Positions 1 to 13,763 of a DNA stretch of 64,000 nucleotides are shown one piece after another. Source of the DNA: Entomortierella parvispora (taxonomy: Eukaryota > Mortierellomycota > Mortierellomycetes > Mortierellales > Mortierellaceae). The position numbers were made by a program, and so were the translations under genes. The notes under the pieces are model-generated. The model did no database searches, was not told where the DNA came from, and worked only from the letters and a program-made list of their open reading frames with translations. How positions within the stretch are numbered: the first letter of the stretch is position 1; each line of letters begins with the position of its first letter. Location: assembly GCA_963573315.1 (NCBI GenBank), contig OY752149.1, positions 434,001-498,000 of the forward strand, written 5' to 3'.

Positions 1-787
1 TGCAAAAAGACGGCGATCGATTCGAGAACCTGTCCTTGCCAAGGTAAGGAAAAAAAAAAAAAAAAAGAAGGTTTAGTTTACCCTGCAGGACGAAGCTTTT
101 GTTTTTGTTTTCTATTCTGGATGGCGTTGTGTTCTCGGGTCCGTTCATGGAACACAGCATCTAGAACCTCTGCCCGATGAGCTCTTTCGCCTTGGCTTCC
201 CATTTTTTTGCACAATGAGGAACTCCGCGTAGATCTAGAAGCTGCAGTGGGGTCCCAGCGTTTGTTTGGGAGCTTGATATGACCATGTTACTGTACTGTA
301 ACGAATAACAGAGTTCGGCTGTTTAACATGGGTGCTTTTCTGTCACTAGTTTCTCCATCAACTGTCCGAAGCCAACCTGGCGCGACTTGGCCTCACTCAA
401 AAAGAGGTACTGGCGATTCGACAGCGGCAGGCTTTGGAAGCAGATGAGCTGTCAGGCCAGAACGGCGACCTCCGTGCAATCGAGACTCGGGAACGCGAAA
501 GTGGTAGGTGAAATGAAGATGTCGCGTTTTGTTGTGGAGGTGTGATGAGCAGGGCACACGCACGCGCTCAAGCCGACCCTATTTTTGATCATCTCCGTCA
601 TTAAGACACCGGTTTAATGACTTGTCGTGACAATGATATATGCCTCGCCGCCCCGACCCTCCCACTCCACTCCTCGGAGCTCGAAGATACCCGTCTTTTC
701 TAACAAATGTTTTCCATCCCCCCGTTCAACTTTCGTTACAACATAGGGTCGGACGAATGGACAAAAGCTCGCGGTGAGAGGCATTGA
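1..787 (+). CDS. 3' end of an unrecognised spliced gene (partial)
   Basis: Three exons can be joined with phase kept: 2-43, 350-503 and 747-787. Introns are 44-349 (GTAAGG...TAG) and 504-746 (GTAGGT...TAG). The readable C-terminus is about 80 residues. It begins with a basic stretch (KRRRSIREP), continues as a charged, probably helical segment (SEANLARLGLTQKEV, IRQRQALEADEL) and ends in a charged tail (RERESGSDEWTKARGERH) before TGA at 785-787. I do not recognise the family; the basic-then-helical composition would suit a nuclear protein, but that is a guess. The 5' part lies outside the window. Support is the phase consistency over two introns; no homology is claimed. Confidence 0.45.
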
Positions 788-3700
788 AGGCACCCTTTAT
801 ATGACAATTGCACCGACCCTGAGGTGCGTCACATCCTTATCTTTTTGTGATGTAGCCCTGGATCCTCTGTTATGTTGCAAGTCTTGGTTTGTCGGCAGGA
901 CGTACTCGCTCGAATATGATCATAGGCATGGTGCAAATCGGTCAAATTATTCCAACTAGCCACATGAAAACTCTAAGAATAAAAATCGATGCTTGGTCGA
1001 ACTATCTACTATGTTGCAAGCTGATGGAGCCTAGGCACCGGTCAATGACAGCGCCGTGGCTCTATGCTTCTTCACGGGGTATGCCGAGAAGAATACCTTC
1101 GGGAGGAAGGTTTGCATGATTGTGTTTCATTGTTCTCTATATTTCTTCGTCGTGGGCTCGTTCGCAGCAATCGACCCTCGTTGGCAATTTTCCCATTGGA
1201 GCCGAACTCACTGATGTTCATTCCTTTCCCCTTTGCTATTCAATTGATGATGCATGCAAACCATGTTCTTCTGGTAATAGTGGCCCTCTCTACCCGCCCA
1301 CCCTGATACATTGCGAGGATCTGGGAAGACTAAGATAAGGAAGGAGGACATCCCGTTCAATTAACAGCATTCGGATATGTCGGTTGTCTGGTCCGACGCT
1401 TGCCATCCGAGGCTCTGACTTGCCGTGGAGCCAACCTGCTGTGCCTTGTCCCGCATCATCTTCGGCAAATCACAGACGGATCTCATCTATTTTTTTTTGT
1501 CTTTTATTCGCCCTCATGTCACTATTCGAGAGAAGGCGAAACTATAGGTGCTACGGAAGTTTGCTTTGCCTTGCTTATCTATTGATTTTCTCCACAGGTG
1601 TCACCAGTTTGGAAGAAAGAAGAACCTGCTATGGGCGAGAAGGATGGGATGGAGAGCAACCAAAACATTCTTTTGAGCTGCTTGTTGTTGCTTGGCCCAA
1701 AGCTTTTTTTTTTCTTGTGCTCCACAAGTTTTCGCTCTCGCAAACTGCTTTTGTTTCTCAGTCATTCATACTCTTGCTATTGACGGAAGTCAATTGAACA
1801 CCCAGACTGGACAATGCGCAGGCCCTGCGCCCCTTCTCTCGAATGATAGGGCAGAGCTTGCATGGTTTGTGCTCAATTTGTTGTTTACTTGTCAATTGAA
1901 CAGGTTGGTGAAAGGTCGTCGGGAAAGTTTTTTTTTTTTTTTTTGAAGTCTCGACTTGACTTTGGCTTGTTTGGACCTCATTGGGAGCGTTTTCTTTTTG
2001 TTCCTCCTTTGGTTGCACAAAGCCAAGAAAGGCACAATTAAAAACAAGTTTTTTTATTGGCACTATTAGTCGCGTGCAACGAGCGACCACCATGAAAGAG
2101 ACCCAAGGCGAGCAGGCACAAAAAAAAATGACCATGACTGGGACGGGACACAGACACACCATGAAAGGGTAAATAAAAACGCAGGCACAAAGACAACACA
2201 CGGACAACAGACGCACTCTGACACACAGTAATAAAAGGCAAGTGTTTCTGTGCGTCTGAATTCTTTCGAGGACAATTACCGTTCATTGACGAGCTTTGAC
2301 TCCATTCCACTCTTCTCACACACCAAAAAAAGGGGACCGCGAAGCCAAAAGCCCCGTCCAGCAAGTCCTGTCCTTGTGCAATGTCGTGATTGTTGCTGTT
2401 GCTTTGAGCAATTGAAAACCCGGCCCATGGGGATGCATTGTCAGACTCGGCAAGCAAGCATGCTCGCTTTGGCCCAGTTATCTTGTGTTCTCTCTCAACT
2501 GAAATCAGTTGCCAAGGTACCCGATCCAACATCGACTGACTTTGCCCATCTCTTCTATCCCGATTACGCGAAAACTGAACCGTAATTCACATTACGAGAA
2601 AAAGGAATCCCTCACTTTTAGTCTGTCACAGTGAACCACTCTTTTTTTTTTCACCAACGTTCTTCGTTGCATCTCGAATGTCGTTCAGACCGTTCTCTTT
2701 GTCACAATCACAGCTGCGCCGCCTCCAGCTGCTTCGCCAGCTTTCATTCTCTCTGTTCCCCCCTTTTTTCATATCCCAATTGCGCGGTTGAACGTTCATT
2801 AGATGATTGCTCTTTCGTCATTGTGCATGATTGGGAAGAGAGGGAAGGATGAAGACAGTGAGATGGGCGGCGAGACAGGTTACGGGTGAAGAACTGTGCG
2901 CAAGACGATAATAAAGAGAAGAAGATCTACTGGAGCCTTTCTCGAAATAGCGACAATCGCAACTAAAACAAAATATGAAATTATCACCATGGACGCAGCC
3001 GATGGTGCCACGATGTTGGGGATGCCGAGGAAGACGCGTCTCCACTTCCAAGAGAAATGTACTTCGCCTCCTCGCGTTTTTTTTTTTTTTTTTTTGGAAT
3101 TCTAACCCCCTAGGAGGGCCGACGTGTGAACCTACTTACTTCTCGGCTAGCACTCGACGAGCTTCGACACTCTGTCTCTCGCCACGGCTACTTCAAGAGT
3201 ATGAACAGGGAACTGAAGGCTGAGAACTGATCAATTCCTTTTTCCTTGTGTTGCTACACCATCCGTTTTGGTGCCAATTAGTAATTATCCCCACCCCCCT
3301 TTGGCGTGCACAAGCAATTGATTGGATCGCATGAATGAAGGAGGAATTCAGGTCTTTCAATAGACCCACGTGTTGCACTTCGGTTGTTCGTACCCGTGAA
3401 AAAAAGGCATCGGATAATAATGGGGTGGAAAATCAAAAGTATCGTCAGATTTTATCCTCTCCTCATCCTTGGTGGACAAGTATGCCATCCTTTGTGGACA
3501 AGTGAGCTGGGACAATCTGATGCCTGTCCTTGTTGGTTGCTGCTCAGACGAAGTCGTCGTTCAACAGTTCATGCAATGCACGGCATCTGAACACCCTTCG
3601 TCTTTCTTTATCACCCCTGCATTGCCTTCCTCTTTCATCACAAAACTTCATCTCCTGTACATGTCTCAGCCCTCCCGACTGTCCCATTGCCGCTATTGGT

Positions 3701-6700
3701 GTGCACAGGACCTGGATTACTTTGAGGGACAGGCAGGGAACGTGCTCTTGGATCTGGTTGAAGACCGCAACAAACATCGGCTACACCTGTTTTTCCCCAA
3801 AAATAAATGACATCGCGAACGTGCCTCGAGACAAAGCCTACGCAATTGTGTGTTTTTTGTCCCCTGGGTGGTTCACAACACATCAGCTGGTTCACGGAAG
3901 AAAAAAAGGAACCTCTTGATGAACTGCTCTTCAACTCCAACTCAACTCAAGAAAAAAAAAAAAAAAAAAAAAGAAAGCAAGAAAAGAAAAGACTCGAGAC
4001 CTGTAGACCTGTGGGTGATACCGGATCTCTCTAAAAGCTATCGTGACCTTTTTGAAAGGCGGAGGATCCAGTGCAAACCATTGTCAAGAACCAAGTTGTC
4101 TTTATCTGATGGTCGATTCCTGTTCATCTGTTGTTTTATCTCGGTATCTCTCTGACATTTCCCCGCTCTTTCGTACTACTCTCTTTAACGCATGTCTTCT
4201 CTGGTTGCATTGATGAGGGACAGACTATCAGGTATGTACTGTATCACTTTGTGGGCTAGAGCGATCGAACTCCTTAACCCTTTGTCGCTGAATCGCAGGT
4301 GTAATTGAGTTCACGTTTCGGTTTTCCCGATTTCCAGCTCCTGATTCGCCAATACAGATCGGGGCGCCTTTGAAATACCAGTATATAAATATTTAATAAT
4401 TATATAAAATATAGTTTATCGGGAAAACAGCTCTTGGGAATTTGGGATAGATTTCTATCCAGGATCTCCGAATCGCTGCATCTTTCACAGATGTCTTCAT
4501 TTGAGCCAACTACGACAAGAAGCTTTCGAAAGGCCTTGGTCCTACTCTACTCGCCCAATCCTTTTCCTTCATCTTTTTTCTATTCCTTCCTCCTTTTCCT
4601 CAAATCTGAGAGTTACCAAAAGTCGAGACCCGCCTGGCTGGGTGGTGTGATGGCCAACCAAAAATCATAACTATTTGTGCAACCATCTCCACTTTTTTTT
4701 GCAGACCTTTGTGTTCCTTTCTGCTGTCATCCTTTTCTGCCTTTTGTCCGGCTGTCAGCCAAAAGAAGCGACGAAACAATCTCCCGTCCTGACCTAATGT
4801 TCTCACGCCCTCATTCGTTGATTTTTTTTTTTTGGGTCGCTCCGTTCATGGCTCCAACTTTTTTTTTACTCTCTGTTGTTTTTTCCTTCGTTTGGCTTCG
4901 TCGTTGACAGAATCAACAGAAGAGAAGGGTGTGGACGAGGCGAACCAATATCAACAATAGAGTTCCCATGCAAAAAAAAAAAAAGGACGGAAACTCTGTG
5001 TCGCGGAGCTTTGGCCATCGAACTCATGTTTCGGCTCAATTGCAACAGAGAAAGTACTTTCAGGTGGGGAAAAGGGAGGAAAGGACATCGGCAGGTGTCA
5101 GCTTGTGGGAAAGAAGCACGAATGTTTGCCGTTCGACGAAATTTTAAAGTTCGTTGCCGTTGTCATTGAGCGCTCAAGGAAGGCTCTGTTGTTGTTGTTT
5201 TTCACGTCCCAAAGAGTTCGTCTGGACAGGGTCCTTCCAAAAGTGAAAAAAAAAGTAGAGCCAGAAACAGCCTCTTTCCTCTTCCTTCTCCTCACGCTCC
5301 TTGTCCTACCTGATAAAAAGTAAAAAAGCCTCAGTGTTTCCTTGCGTCAGGCTCAGCTTCCTTTTGGTTTTCTATAGAGACACTATCGACTGATGATGCA
5401 ACGAAGAGGCAGAATCTCATGGAATTGAAACAATGAACGTATCCGACTCTCTCTATTCTTTTCAATTCCCATCCTGTAGACTACCATCGATTGTGACCCA
5501 ACTCTCTTTTGCTTTTTTCTTTTGTAAGCGTGCTTCACGGAAAGAGAAGGGTGAGTGCCCAACGGATGGGACAGGAGAAGGAGGGGAGGAGGGGATGAAA
5601 CTTTTGTTTATGTGCTACTTCTGGTGTTGTATCGCGTTTGAAATCATTTTACCCTTTGGACGTATATGTATACTAGTCGCAAGAGGTCCAATGGGAGTCC
5701 AGACTTGCCAAGCAAGAAGCTATTCAACTGACGCGTTATTTTTCTATAGTTGTCTGGTGTGACGCCACCAACCAAGATTGATATTAGGTCGATCCCTCGC
5801 GTCGATCCTTTCCATTTTTTGTGGCGTTTGGCTTGCCCTGAAGTTCTTTTGCTATTTCCAACACCTCGCGGGTTGACTCTCGATGCATAAAAGACACCAC
5901 TGGCCCTATTCTTTATTTACGCTCTCTCATTCCTCGCTGAAGACTCTGTAGAGGATAGATTCGGTGTCGGGAAATCTCTTACGAATCATACCTTTGTCGC
6001 TTTGTGGAAAACAAAAAGCTTAAAAGAATCTTGGCAATTGAACAGTAACGCGACAGGTGGCCATGAGTGTCCCATGGACCATTAGGTTGGCTATTTCCTG
6101 CTCTTCTCAGAGTATTTCCTCTCCCTCCCCTCTCTCTGTCTGTCTCCCAGGCATGTCTGAGAGAGATCTTAGTCAGGGCCCTCGTGTACCCGTTCCTCAT
6201 AGCGCTCTCAAAGGATTATTTGAACTGTCGAATGAGGAAGGCCATTGCCCCGTGGCACATGTTCACAATAATTGGAGTGGGCAATGAATGGATGGACACA
6301 AGCTAAGAAGGGTCCTCTTGTCCCCGAACGCCCTCGCCTTTTGACGCTGAATAGTACAATGCCAAATAAAGCAGTACATTCATTAGCACAATCCGGCGCG
6401 TGTCGATCTTCAAGGCATGAGAGAAAGAGAGAAAGAGAAAAAGAGAAAAAGAGTCCCCCCGCCCTCCTCCAGACCCATCTGTAGACTGTCTTTGCTGTGT
6501 GAAAGTACCCCTGTACCTGTCCTTTCCGTATAGGCTAAGAAGCGATTGAGCGATGACGCGATGCGGGACATGGCCCCCTGATGTCGGGAAAGGATCTACT
6601 TTACCTTGCCCGCCCCACTGACCATGGAAGAAATGGCCTGATTCTTGCAGAAACAAAAAAGTAAGCTTGGGAAAACACAAAAACAAAAATAAATCCCCCC

Positions 6701-8501
6701 CAAAGCGGAGAAAGGACGATCTGAACACTGCAGCTGCAGGAAACCAAGAGGAAGAAATGGACTGGAATTGGTTCGTGCACGCGTTCCTTCCATCTGTGTG
6801 CGCCTGCCCCCGCCTGCTCGAAGGAAGGAACGCGTGTGGTATGGTGCAGAAGTGAAGCACAACCAGCAAGGGAGATCGATGCACGCACATGTGAACTGTG
6901 TGACACGTGTGAGAGCAGTGAGGCGTTTGCATTTCCAGTCTGTCAGGCTAATATTTTTCTTCTCTCTTTCCCCTCTTTCCCTTGGGCTTCCGGTGGAGGA
7001 AGCTGGGCTGCATATTTGTGGAGAACAAGTGCGCGTGCCTGTGCTTCCGCAGATGTGGTGCCTGTGCGAACGTGCTTTGGGGGATCTCTTTTTTTTTTCT
7101 TACCTTTTTTTTGTGCATTCCCTCCCGGCGCAGGCGCAAAGGGGAACATCTTGAGGGATGGAGTTGAGTCGAATCAAGAAGCGCAACCTGTGCCCCGAGC
7201 ACAGATACGTCCCGAGAAGAACTGGCTTAGAAGGACAAAGGAAAAGGTGGAGCATGCACGCGTACGGCTGTTCTTTAAACACGTTTCTCTTCACATGCCA
7301 CGTCAATAATACAATATCAAGAGAAGAAGAAAAAGTGTGGGGGGGAGCGTCGGTGCGTACCCAGTGTCGTCCCCCGCTTCTTTCCTTCTGTGAGCATCAA
7401 TGAGAATCGGCATCATACGTTTGTAAAGAATGGGTGTACCTCTGACCACATTGAGTGAGTTCCACAACCAAATACCCATAACCTATTACTCAGCTCAGCC
7501 TGGGCAGAAAACGCCATGGCGAGTTTACATATCAGATCATATTGTTCAGCAAGTCGGGGGGTTTGACCATTGCGCCCCACCAAAGCAGCTTGTTGAGCTC
7601 ACCGTGGATCAATGTGCACATGGGAGTAGACAAAGGCTATTACTTTCACAAATCGTCCTCCTGAAGGTCCGACAGAACGAGGGATCAGGAGCACTTGCAG
7701 AAACAGAGTGACAATGAGCGAGAAAATAGGAAGCAAACAATGAAGGTCTGTGGGCCACAACTCTGTTTCTCATCCTCCCCCACAACTGTCTACAAACCAT
7801 ACAGGCGCACGAGAAAAGTACCTCTTGCGAGAGCACTTTTGCCACCCTCATGACAGGCCAGCGACAGGGCACCGTAGCCCTTTTTTTTGTAGACCATATT
7901 GAGAGCCGAAACGTTTTATCTTATTACAAGAGCAGGAGTGAAGAGGAATCGGCGGCATGCTGCATGGGTCGTGCTCCTGCCATTGTTGTCATTGTATCCG
8001 ACGGCGGGCGATCGGACGGCACTTTGGGGGCAGTCTGCAGGAACAATAAGCATCAGATCCGAGGCTGATTGACTAAGAACGGATGCAGGAAGTTTTCCTC
8101 TTTTCCTTCTTTTCGCTGCAAATGCCTGTGATCCTCCTTTTCTTGGCCAGATCCTGCGCGGGCTCGTTGTCATCCATTAACAAGTATATTGCAAATGGTT
8201 TTCCTTCCCATCCTCGTCTCCGGTTTGCTACCGTGGATTTTGGAGAGTGGTAAATGTGCCGGTGCGAGGCCCCCACATGTGTTCTTCTTTACTCGAAAAG
8301 GATCACTCACAGGAGGAGGTAAGGAAGGGAAGAAGGACTTTCTACCGGTCATCATCATGATTGCCCCTGATTCCTCTTCCTTTGTCGCATGTAACGCGAT
8401 ATCATAAATACTCTTCTTTCTTCCTTCTCACTCCTGCACCCTTTTCATTCCTTTCCTTTCCTCTCCTCTCATCACCTTTACCGTCACTTCTTCTGTCTCT
8501 C
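788..8501. other. 7.7-kb interval without a supportable gene
   Basis: No reading frame here looks coding. The open frames are short, low in complexity and rich in Phe/Ser/Leu, as expected from T-rich DNA. The interval has many homopolymer T and A runs (for example near 1934, 3081, 3952, 4863), an AT-only patch at about 4381-4414, and a GA-rich run near 6420-6450. The last 100 bases before the bHLH start (8410-8501) are strongly pyrimidine-rich, as at many fungal transcription starts. It may hold a long promoter, 5' UTR exons or a non-coding transcript of the bHLH gene, or short-exon genes I cannot detect by eye. Confidence 0.5.
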
Positions 8502-10305
8502 ATGTCCGACTTCTTTGACCATGGCTCGAGCCGACAGCCTCATCCCCACCATCGCCGTCCACCACAACACCACCGCACATCCTCTGGACATTTCTCGTAC
8601 CCTGAACCCTCTTCTCCTTCCACTCTTCGTCGCTCTCCACCACAGTCACCATTTGCACACTCCCGGTCGGGAGATGTACACCTTCACCCCGCCATGGATG
8701 CACAACCACAGCAGCGCTCCCCTACATCATCAGAGTATCATTATCAATATTCACAACAACAGCATCAACAGCACCACCAACAACCTGAACATCTGCGGTT
8801 GCACTATTCGCACGCCTCTGACCATTCATCCCCATACAGTCATCAACGAAGCAATTCGTATCACCCTTACCAGCAACAGCCACAGCAGGATGGACATTCA
8901 TCCTCCACTGCTACTTCTCCATCGGCAAATCCATCGCACTCGCTCCCATCACCCAATTCTTCATTCTACAAGCCTCCTCAACCTCAGCAACAGCAACACC
9001 TTCACCACCCTCAACAACAGCATCTTCATTCTACGTCGTACCCATTTGAGCACACGAGCGAGACACAGGGTCCTTCTCCTTTACGTGACTATTCCAGGAG
9101 ACGATCTGTTAAAGAAGAAGAACCCCAGGAGAGCTCTTTGTCTTCTTTACATCAACAATATTCAGGAACAGGAGAGGGAAGAAAAGAGCGGATCCGGCAA
9201 CAGTCCTCATCATCCTCTTCGTCCACCCATCGCCCCCCTTCTCATCATAGCTCCCCAGACTCTCCTCCTCGATCACCACCACTACCACTGCAGCCGCTGA
9301 CGATCAAAACTCATGGGTTGAACAACGTCGCAATCTCTTCTGCTTCTTCATCTGCTTTTTCGACAGTAGCCTTGACAGCAGGCACGTCTTCGCCAGGGAC
9401 AAAAGCAGCCACCCCCCAACCGGACTCGACAACGACTCGATCACCCCAGACTCCCCCTCGGACACCCTCCCCTCGAAAATACTCCGAACGTGCCGGTACT
9501 GGAGAGCCCGATAACGATATGAAGTCTCAATTATCACGCTCTTCTACCGGGGGATCTACAGGGGGAAGAAGAGGAGGTCCGATCTTGAATCATTCCCATC
9601 GTGCAGGCCATAGGATGTCGACTCGGGAAGCTGCCTCGTCTTGTTCTTCAACAACATCGACAGGTGTGATCACAGGAACAGGGGCAGGCGGTTTGTGCGC
9701 TTCTGCTGCAGGAGAAGGAGGAGAAGGAGAAGGAGCAGGAGGAGGAGGAGGAGGAGGAAGAGGCGGTGGTGGATCAGCAGTTGTACCTGTTGGTCCGAAC
9801 CGTCGGCTTGCCCATATTCTGTCTGAACAGAAGCGACGAGAAAAGATCAATGGAGGGTTCGATGAGCTCAAGAGTGTAATACCCGAGTAGGTTCAGATTT
9901 GTTTTGTTTTTCCTTCGTTTCTTCTATTTCATTTATCTCTTCAATTGTATTCTAAGAACAGAAAGAAAGAAAGAAAAGAGACATGCGCATGGATGGATGG
10001 ATGGGCGCAAAGTTAACTCGTATTAACCTTTCTCTTTTCTTTCCTCCCCCTACCCTACTTTTGGGTCTGCATCTCGCCATTTCTTTTTTACTTGCAGATG
10101 TGCTCAAAACACAGATTCAAAAGCCACAATCTTGCGCAAGGCCGTCGATTACATCCTGCAGCTCGAGGACGAGATCCGGAGGTACACCGATGCCTACCCT
10201 CCTCCGCCATCCTTGCCGCCATCTTCCCAATCGTTGTACACTAACCATCGCGGCTCCGCAGGCGGACCCCGGGGCCAGGTTTCGTACGATGACAGCGACT
10301 CTTAA
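8502..10305 (+). CDS. bHLH transcription factor with long Gln/His/Ser/Pro-rich N-terminus
   Basis: Exons 8502-9886 and 10098-10305 encode 530 residues; the intron 9887-10097 (GTAGGT...CAG) splits the helix-loop-helix. The first 400 residues or so are low in complexity: His/Gln-rich near 70-210, then Ser/Pro, then a Gly-rich run just before the domain. The bHLH starts at about residue 433 with RRLAHILSEQKRREKING, carrying the basic-region His, Glu and Arg that typically contact an E-box; helix 2 follows in exon 2 (DSKATILRKAVDYILQLEDE). The protein ends soon after helix 2, so there is no leucine zipper. The intron falls after the PE of helix 1, and joining there gives the family-typical PECAQNTDSKATILRKA. 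ATG 8502 was chosen because upstream in-frame sequence is pyrimidine-rich leader. AATAAA lies at 10322. Target genes are unknown. Confidence 0.9.
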
Positions 10306-10403
10306 AAACTGCAACTGCATTAATAAAGATACCCAAGTTTTGGTCAAACAGATGCCGCGGCCTTTATTATTATTATGAAGATGGTGGTGATGGTGGGTAT
10401 TGA

Positions 10404-12828
10404 TCATGGCTGGGGACGCGTCTGGTAGGCCATCGATGGAGGAGCAGTGTAGCCCTCGCTGTTCTGGTCCTTGTTGCTGAGGGCAGGAGAGAGTCCGGAT
10501 GGATGTCCACCGCTCACATGAGTGGCGCCACTCGAGGAATTGGGCAACGAATACGTGTTGGAGAACGTGGGCGAAGCCTGGTGATGCATGGTCTGCTGCT
10601 GCTGCTGTTGATAATGTTGCTGGAGTTGCTGTTGCTGATAGACGGCCGCGGGAGACGTCCCAGAGTTATAAAAGGTAAAATAGGGAGATGATTGTTGAGT
10701 AAACGTTGACGTCGGTCTTGTCCCAGGCAACGAAGTCCTCGAGTCAAGACTGATCCTGAACTGATCGGGACCCCGGAACTGCTCCTGGCTTCCTTCGAAT
10801 CCTATCGGGATCAAGGTCGGAGAAGAGACCCCCATGGCCACTACAGCAGGGGTTACAGATTCATTCGACAAGCCGTAAACAGGGTGACCGGCTGCAGAGA
10901 CGACAGACTGGTAGGAGGCCTGTCCCGGGGCGTAGCCAGAAGCATTTCCGCTGGACGTATTCAAGTGGGTCATTGGGTATTGTTGCGAGCTGTGGCCGCC
11001 TGCTCTTGCCGCCACAGCCCCTGCTGATAGAGCCTCATGGTCATCGACCAGCTCTGGTGCTTGATAAGAGAACGAGCCCCGTTCAGAAGAATAACCCTCC
11101 GAATAGCCTGTGGTACCAGGAGGTTGCAGGGGTTCATAAACTGGATCTCGATAAGCCAAGACTCCTGGTGAAAATCGACCGCTGCTACCGCGTTGACTTC
11201 CTTCAGCCGGAAGCGCTTGATCTCCTCCTCCTCCGGTCTTTTTGTGTTCCTTTTGCAACATGTCTTCGTTCTTGATCGCCATACCCTTGACTCTTCTCTC
11301 CTCCTCTTCCAGGAATCGCTGCCTCTGCTTCCGTTTCCAGATCCAAAACCCAAGACCGATCAAGAGGACTAGGACTGCAGCCCCGGCGCCCAATCCGATC
11401 GGGAGGGCTTTGGATTTCGGAGGCACGTAAATGTTGAGAGTGGTACTCCATTGATGGTTGGACCCATCCCAGACCGCGACCGACTGATCCAGATACTGGG
11501 TCAAGGAAGCTGTGCTGGGAATGTCGAGAGAGGTAATTCCGCCTTGAACGAAAATTTGAGATCCCTGTCCGATCTCGACTCCGCCTCGGAAGATGGTGTT
11601 GCGAGGGCCGGTCCCAGGAGTGATGGTCGTGAGCATGGAAGACGCAGTGGTTTGACCACTGAAATAGGTCTCGACATTTTGGACAGTACTTGAGCCGCCG
11701 CCGTTGCCTGGAAGGATGTCCATTTCAGACTTTGAGACCGGGTACGCGACAGATCCTCGCGTGGTATTCGAAAGGGAGCCACTATTTCCAAACATCACCA
11801 CGACTATAGAAAACAAAAAAGAACAAAAATCATTACTTTCTCCGTTTTGCAAGATATTGTCAAGGATTCAACAGAATTAAAGATCCCATCAAGGATCAAA
11901 ACTTACTGTTGGAAGGGGCTTGTTGAACCGGGAAGCTTGTGATAGCATCCCAGTCTTGGACCGAACCCGTGACCAATGTAGAATACCCTCCGATCATATA
12001 AGCCCTGCCATTCCCGTAATGGTCCTTGTCTTTTTTATCCTGCCCCAGAACTGCCAAGGTGAAATGTCGGAATCCAGCCGGGGGCAACGTGGTCGTCACA
12101 CCCGGAACCGTCCCCCACCCACTGGCCGCCGAAGTCGAGCCTACAGGGGTAGTACTGGCTGTGCCAATGGCCCAGGTCACCTCCCAAGATCTCGTATCCA
12201 AATAATAAGGTTGAGGCTGGCTGTTCCAATTGAGCGTGCACACCACAATGGCCGTGTACCCATCCGCCAAGATCCTCGCCTGCACATACACTGGATTCAA
12301 GAACATGCCCGGCGCTACCGACGGTCCATATTGTACTTGGGGCACTATCGACGGTCCATCTGTCCAAGTGTTGCTCCCGATATCAAAGCTCATCAACTGA
12401 AACCCTCCTCCGACCACTACAATCTTGCCGTCGTCCGTTGCAAAACAATCACTCCAGTTCGGGGTCGCAATCGGGTTCAGGGACGAGAAGGTCATGGTCA
12501 AATTGGTGATTTGGATCGGTTCTGGAGGTGGTGCCAAGTCCTGCCATGGTAAGGATTCTGACGAATCCGGAGTGATGGAGCTGACGGGAAGTTTGAGGGA
12601 AGTGAATTCTGCGTAGGAAGAGGAGACTGGTGGCGTGCCGCCGAGGACATACACCACATTGTTGTGCTCAACCACACAGTGGCCGGCCCGAGGACCAGGT
12701 CCTTTAGATTGCGCATTAACAGTGGTGGGGGTGACAGAGGAGAAGGAAAGGAGGGAGAGGAGAGTGTTGGTGGCGAGGAGAAATGTCTTTCCCGCGGAAA
12801 GACCACGTCCATAAGTAAGTCTGGACAT
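10404..12828 (-). CDS. Secretory kelch/galactose-oxidase-like beta-propeller protein with one TM helix
   Basis: Exons 11907-12828 and 10404-11803, 773 residues. The N-terminus has a signal peptide (hydrophobic LLATNTLLSLLSF followed by NAQ). Residues 40-440 hold kelch-type blades, seen as VVYVLGG, KIVVVGGGF, RAYMIGGYS and VVMFGNSG, each followed by a W-containing strand (SNTWTDGP, VQDWDAI). A single transmembrane segment (about residues 465-490) is followed by a basic stop-transfer WKRKQRQR. The remaining 280 residues are a cytoplasmic Ser/Gln/Tyr-rich tail. This is a cell-surface type I protein with an extracellular propeller; the ligand is unknown. No galactose-oxidase active-site Tyr-Cys pair was identified, so oxidase activity is not claimed. 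The gene converges on the bHLH gene with 98 bp between stops. Confidence 0.82.
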
Positions 12829-13763
12829 GATGCGTTTTTGATAAAGGAGAAGCCTGCAGATACCGAGCGGTACTGCTTGAAAGAGGAGAGAAAGGAATGG
12901 GAGTCGTGGGAGGCCGAGAAAAAAGGCGGACCTTTTGAAGGGCTATGTCTGGGCCACCAACGGCAGACAGGGAGAAAAGGAAGAGAGGGAAAGAAAGTGT
13001 GTGTGGCGAAAGAAGGAAACGGACAATTGTGGAGGGAGATGGTTGCCAAAGGAGAAAAGAAGTGAACGAGGTGAAAACACAAAAAGACGAGAGCAAGAGA
13101 GCCGTTCTCTTTTGCCCACTTGGAAATCCAAGAAGGGCGTGGCCCACAACGCAAAGTGAAAGAAAGGGCAGGAGGAGTGAGAAAAAAAAAGAAGACTCGC
13201 GCACACACACCCGTTTCCATAGCCGCAGCACTGCCCACTCGGAGCTCACCTGTCCATCCAGGGCAGAGAAGCAACAACAACAAAAACGGTTCAAAAAGAG
13301 TCGACCCACAAAAAATCACAGAAAACTTGTGCCACGCCGCTTCAGACCTAGTTAGCCCATTTGCCAACAGCCGAGTAAAAAAGTGGCAAAACAAACATTT
13401 GGATCGGACCCTCCTGTTTGTCACCACAGAACGAATGACGCTAATTGTGATCGAAGGGGGTGCCAAAGCAAGATGAGAAAGCGCAGAAGCTATCCGGACG
13501 CGTTCTCCATCACGTGGTGAAAGGGGTAATTCAGTTCTCACACTGCAAACGCGAGCAAAATCCTCTGGAGACACGACTTTCAAAGTTCCTTCTTCCCACA
13601 ATCGCCCCAAAAGTCCATAACAAAGTGCACAGAGCATCCATAAAAGTATGTTCGAACATTTCAGGACGCCCAAGCAAGTAGGCGTCCGTCATCCCGATTT
13701 ATTTTTGTTTTCCTTCTCTCAAAGGAGTAAACATCTTGTAAACTACATCGATAATTGACATAT
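12829..13763. other. Intergenic region: kelch gene promoter and eL38 3' flank
   Basis: The interval is purine-rich on the + strand (pyrimidine-rich in the direction of the kelch gene), typical of a fungal promoter/5' leader for the gene starting at 12828. A long minus-strand open frame here is a Phe/Ser/Leu-rich read of T-rich DNA in a different frame from the kelch protein. I see no gene. Confidence 0.5.

Noticed and set aside
12498-13673. 391-codon minus frame upstream of and overlapping the kelch gene
   Set aside because: Different frame from the kelch exons, low-complexity Phe/Ser/Leu composition, and it covers the kelch signal peptide region in a shifted frame.
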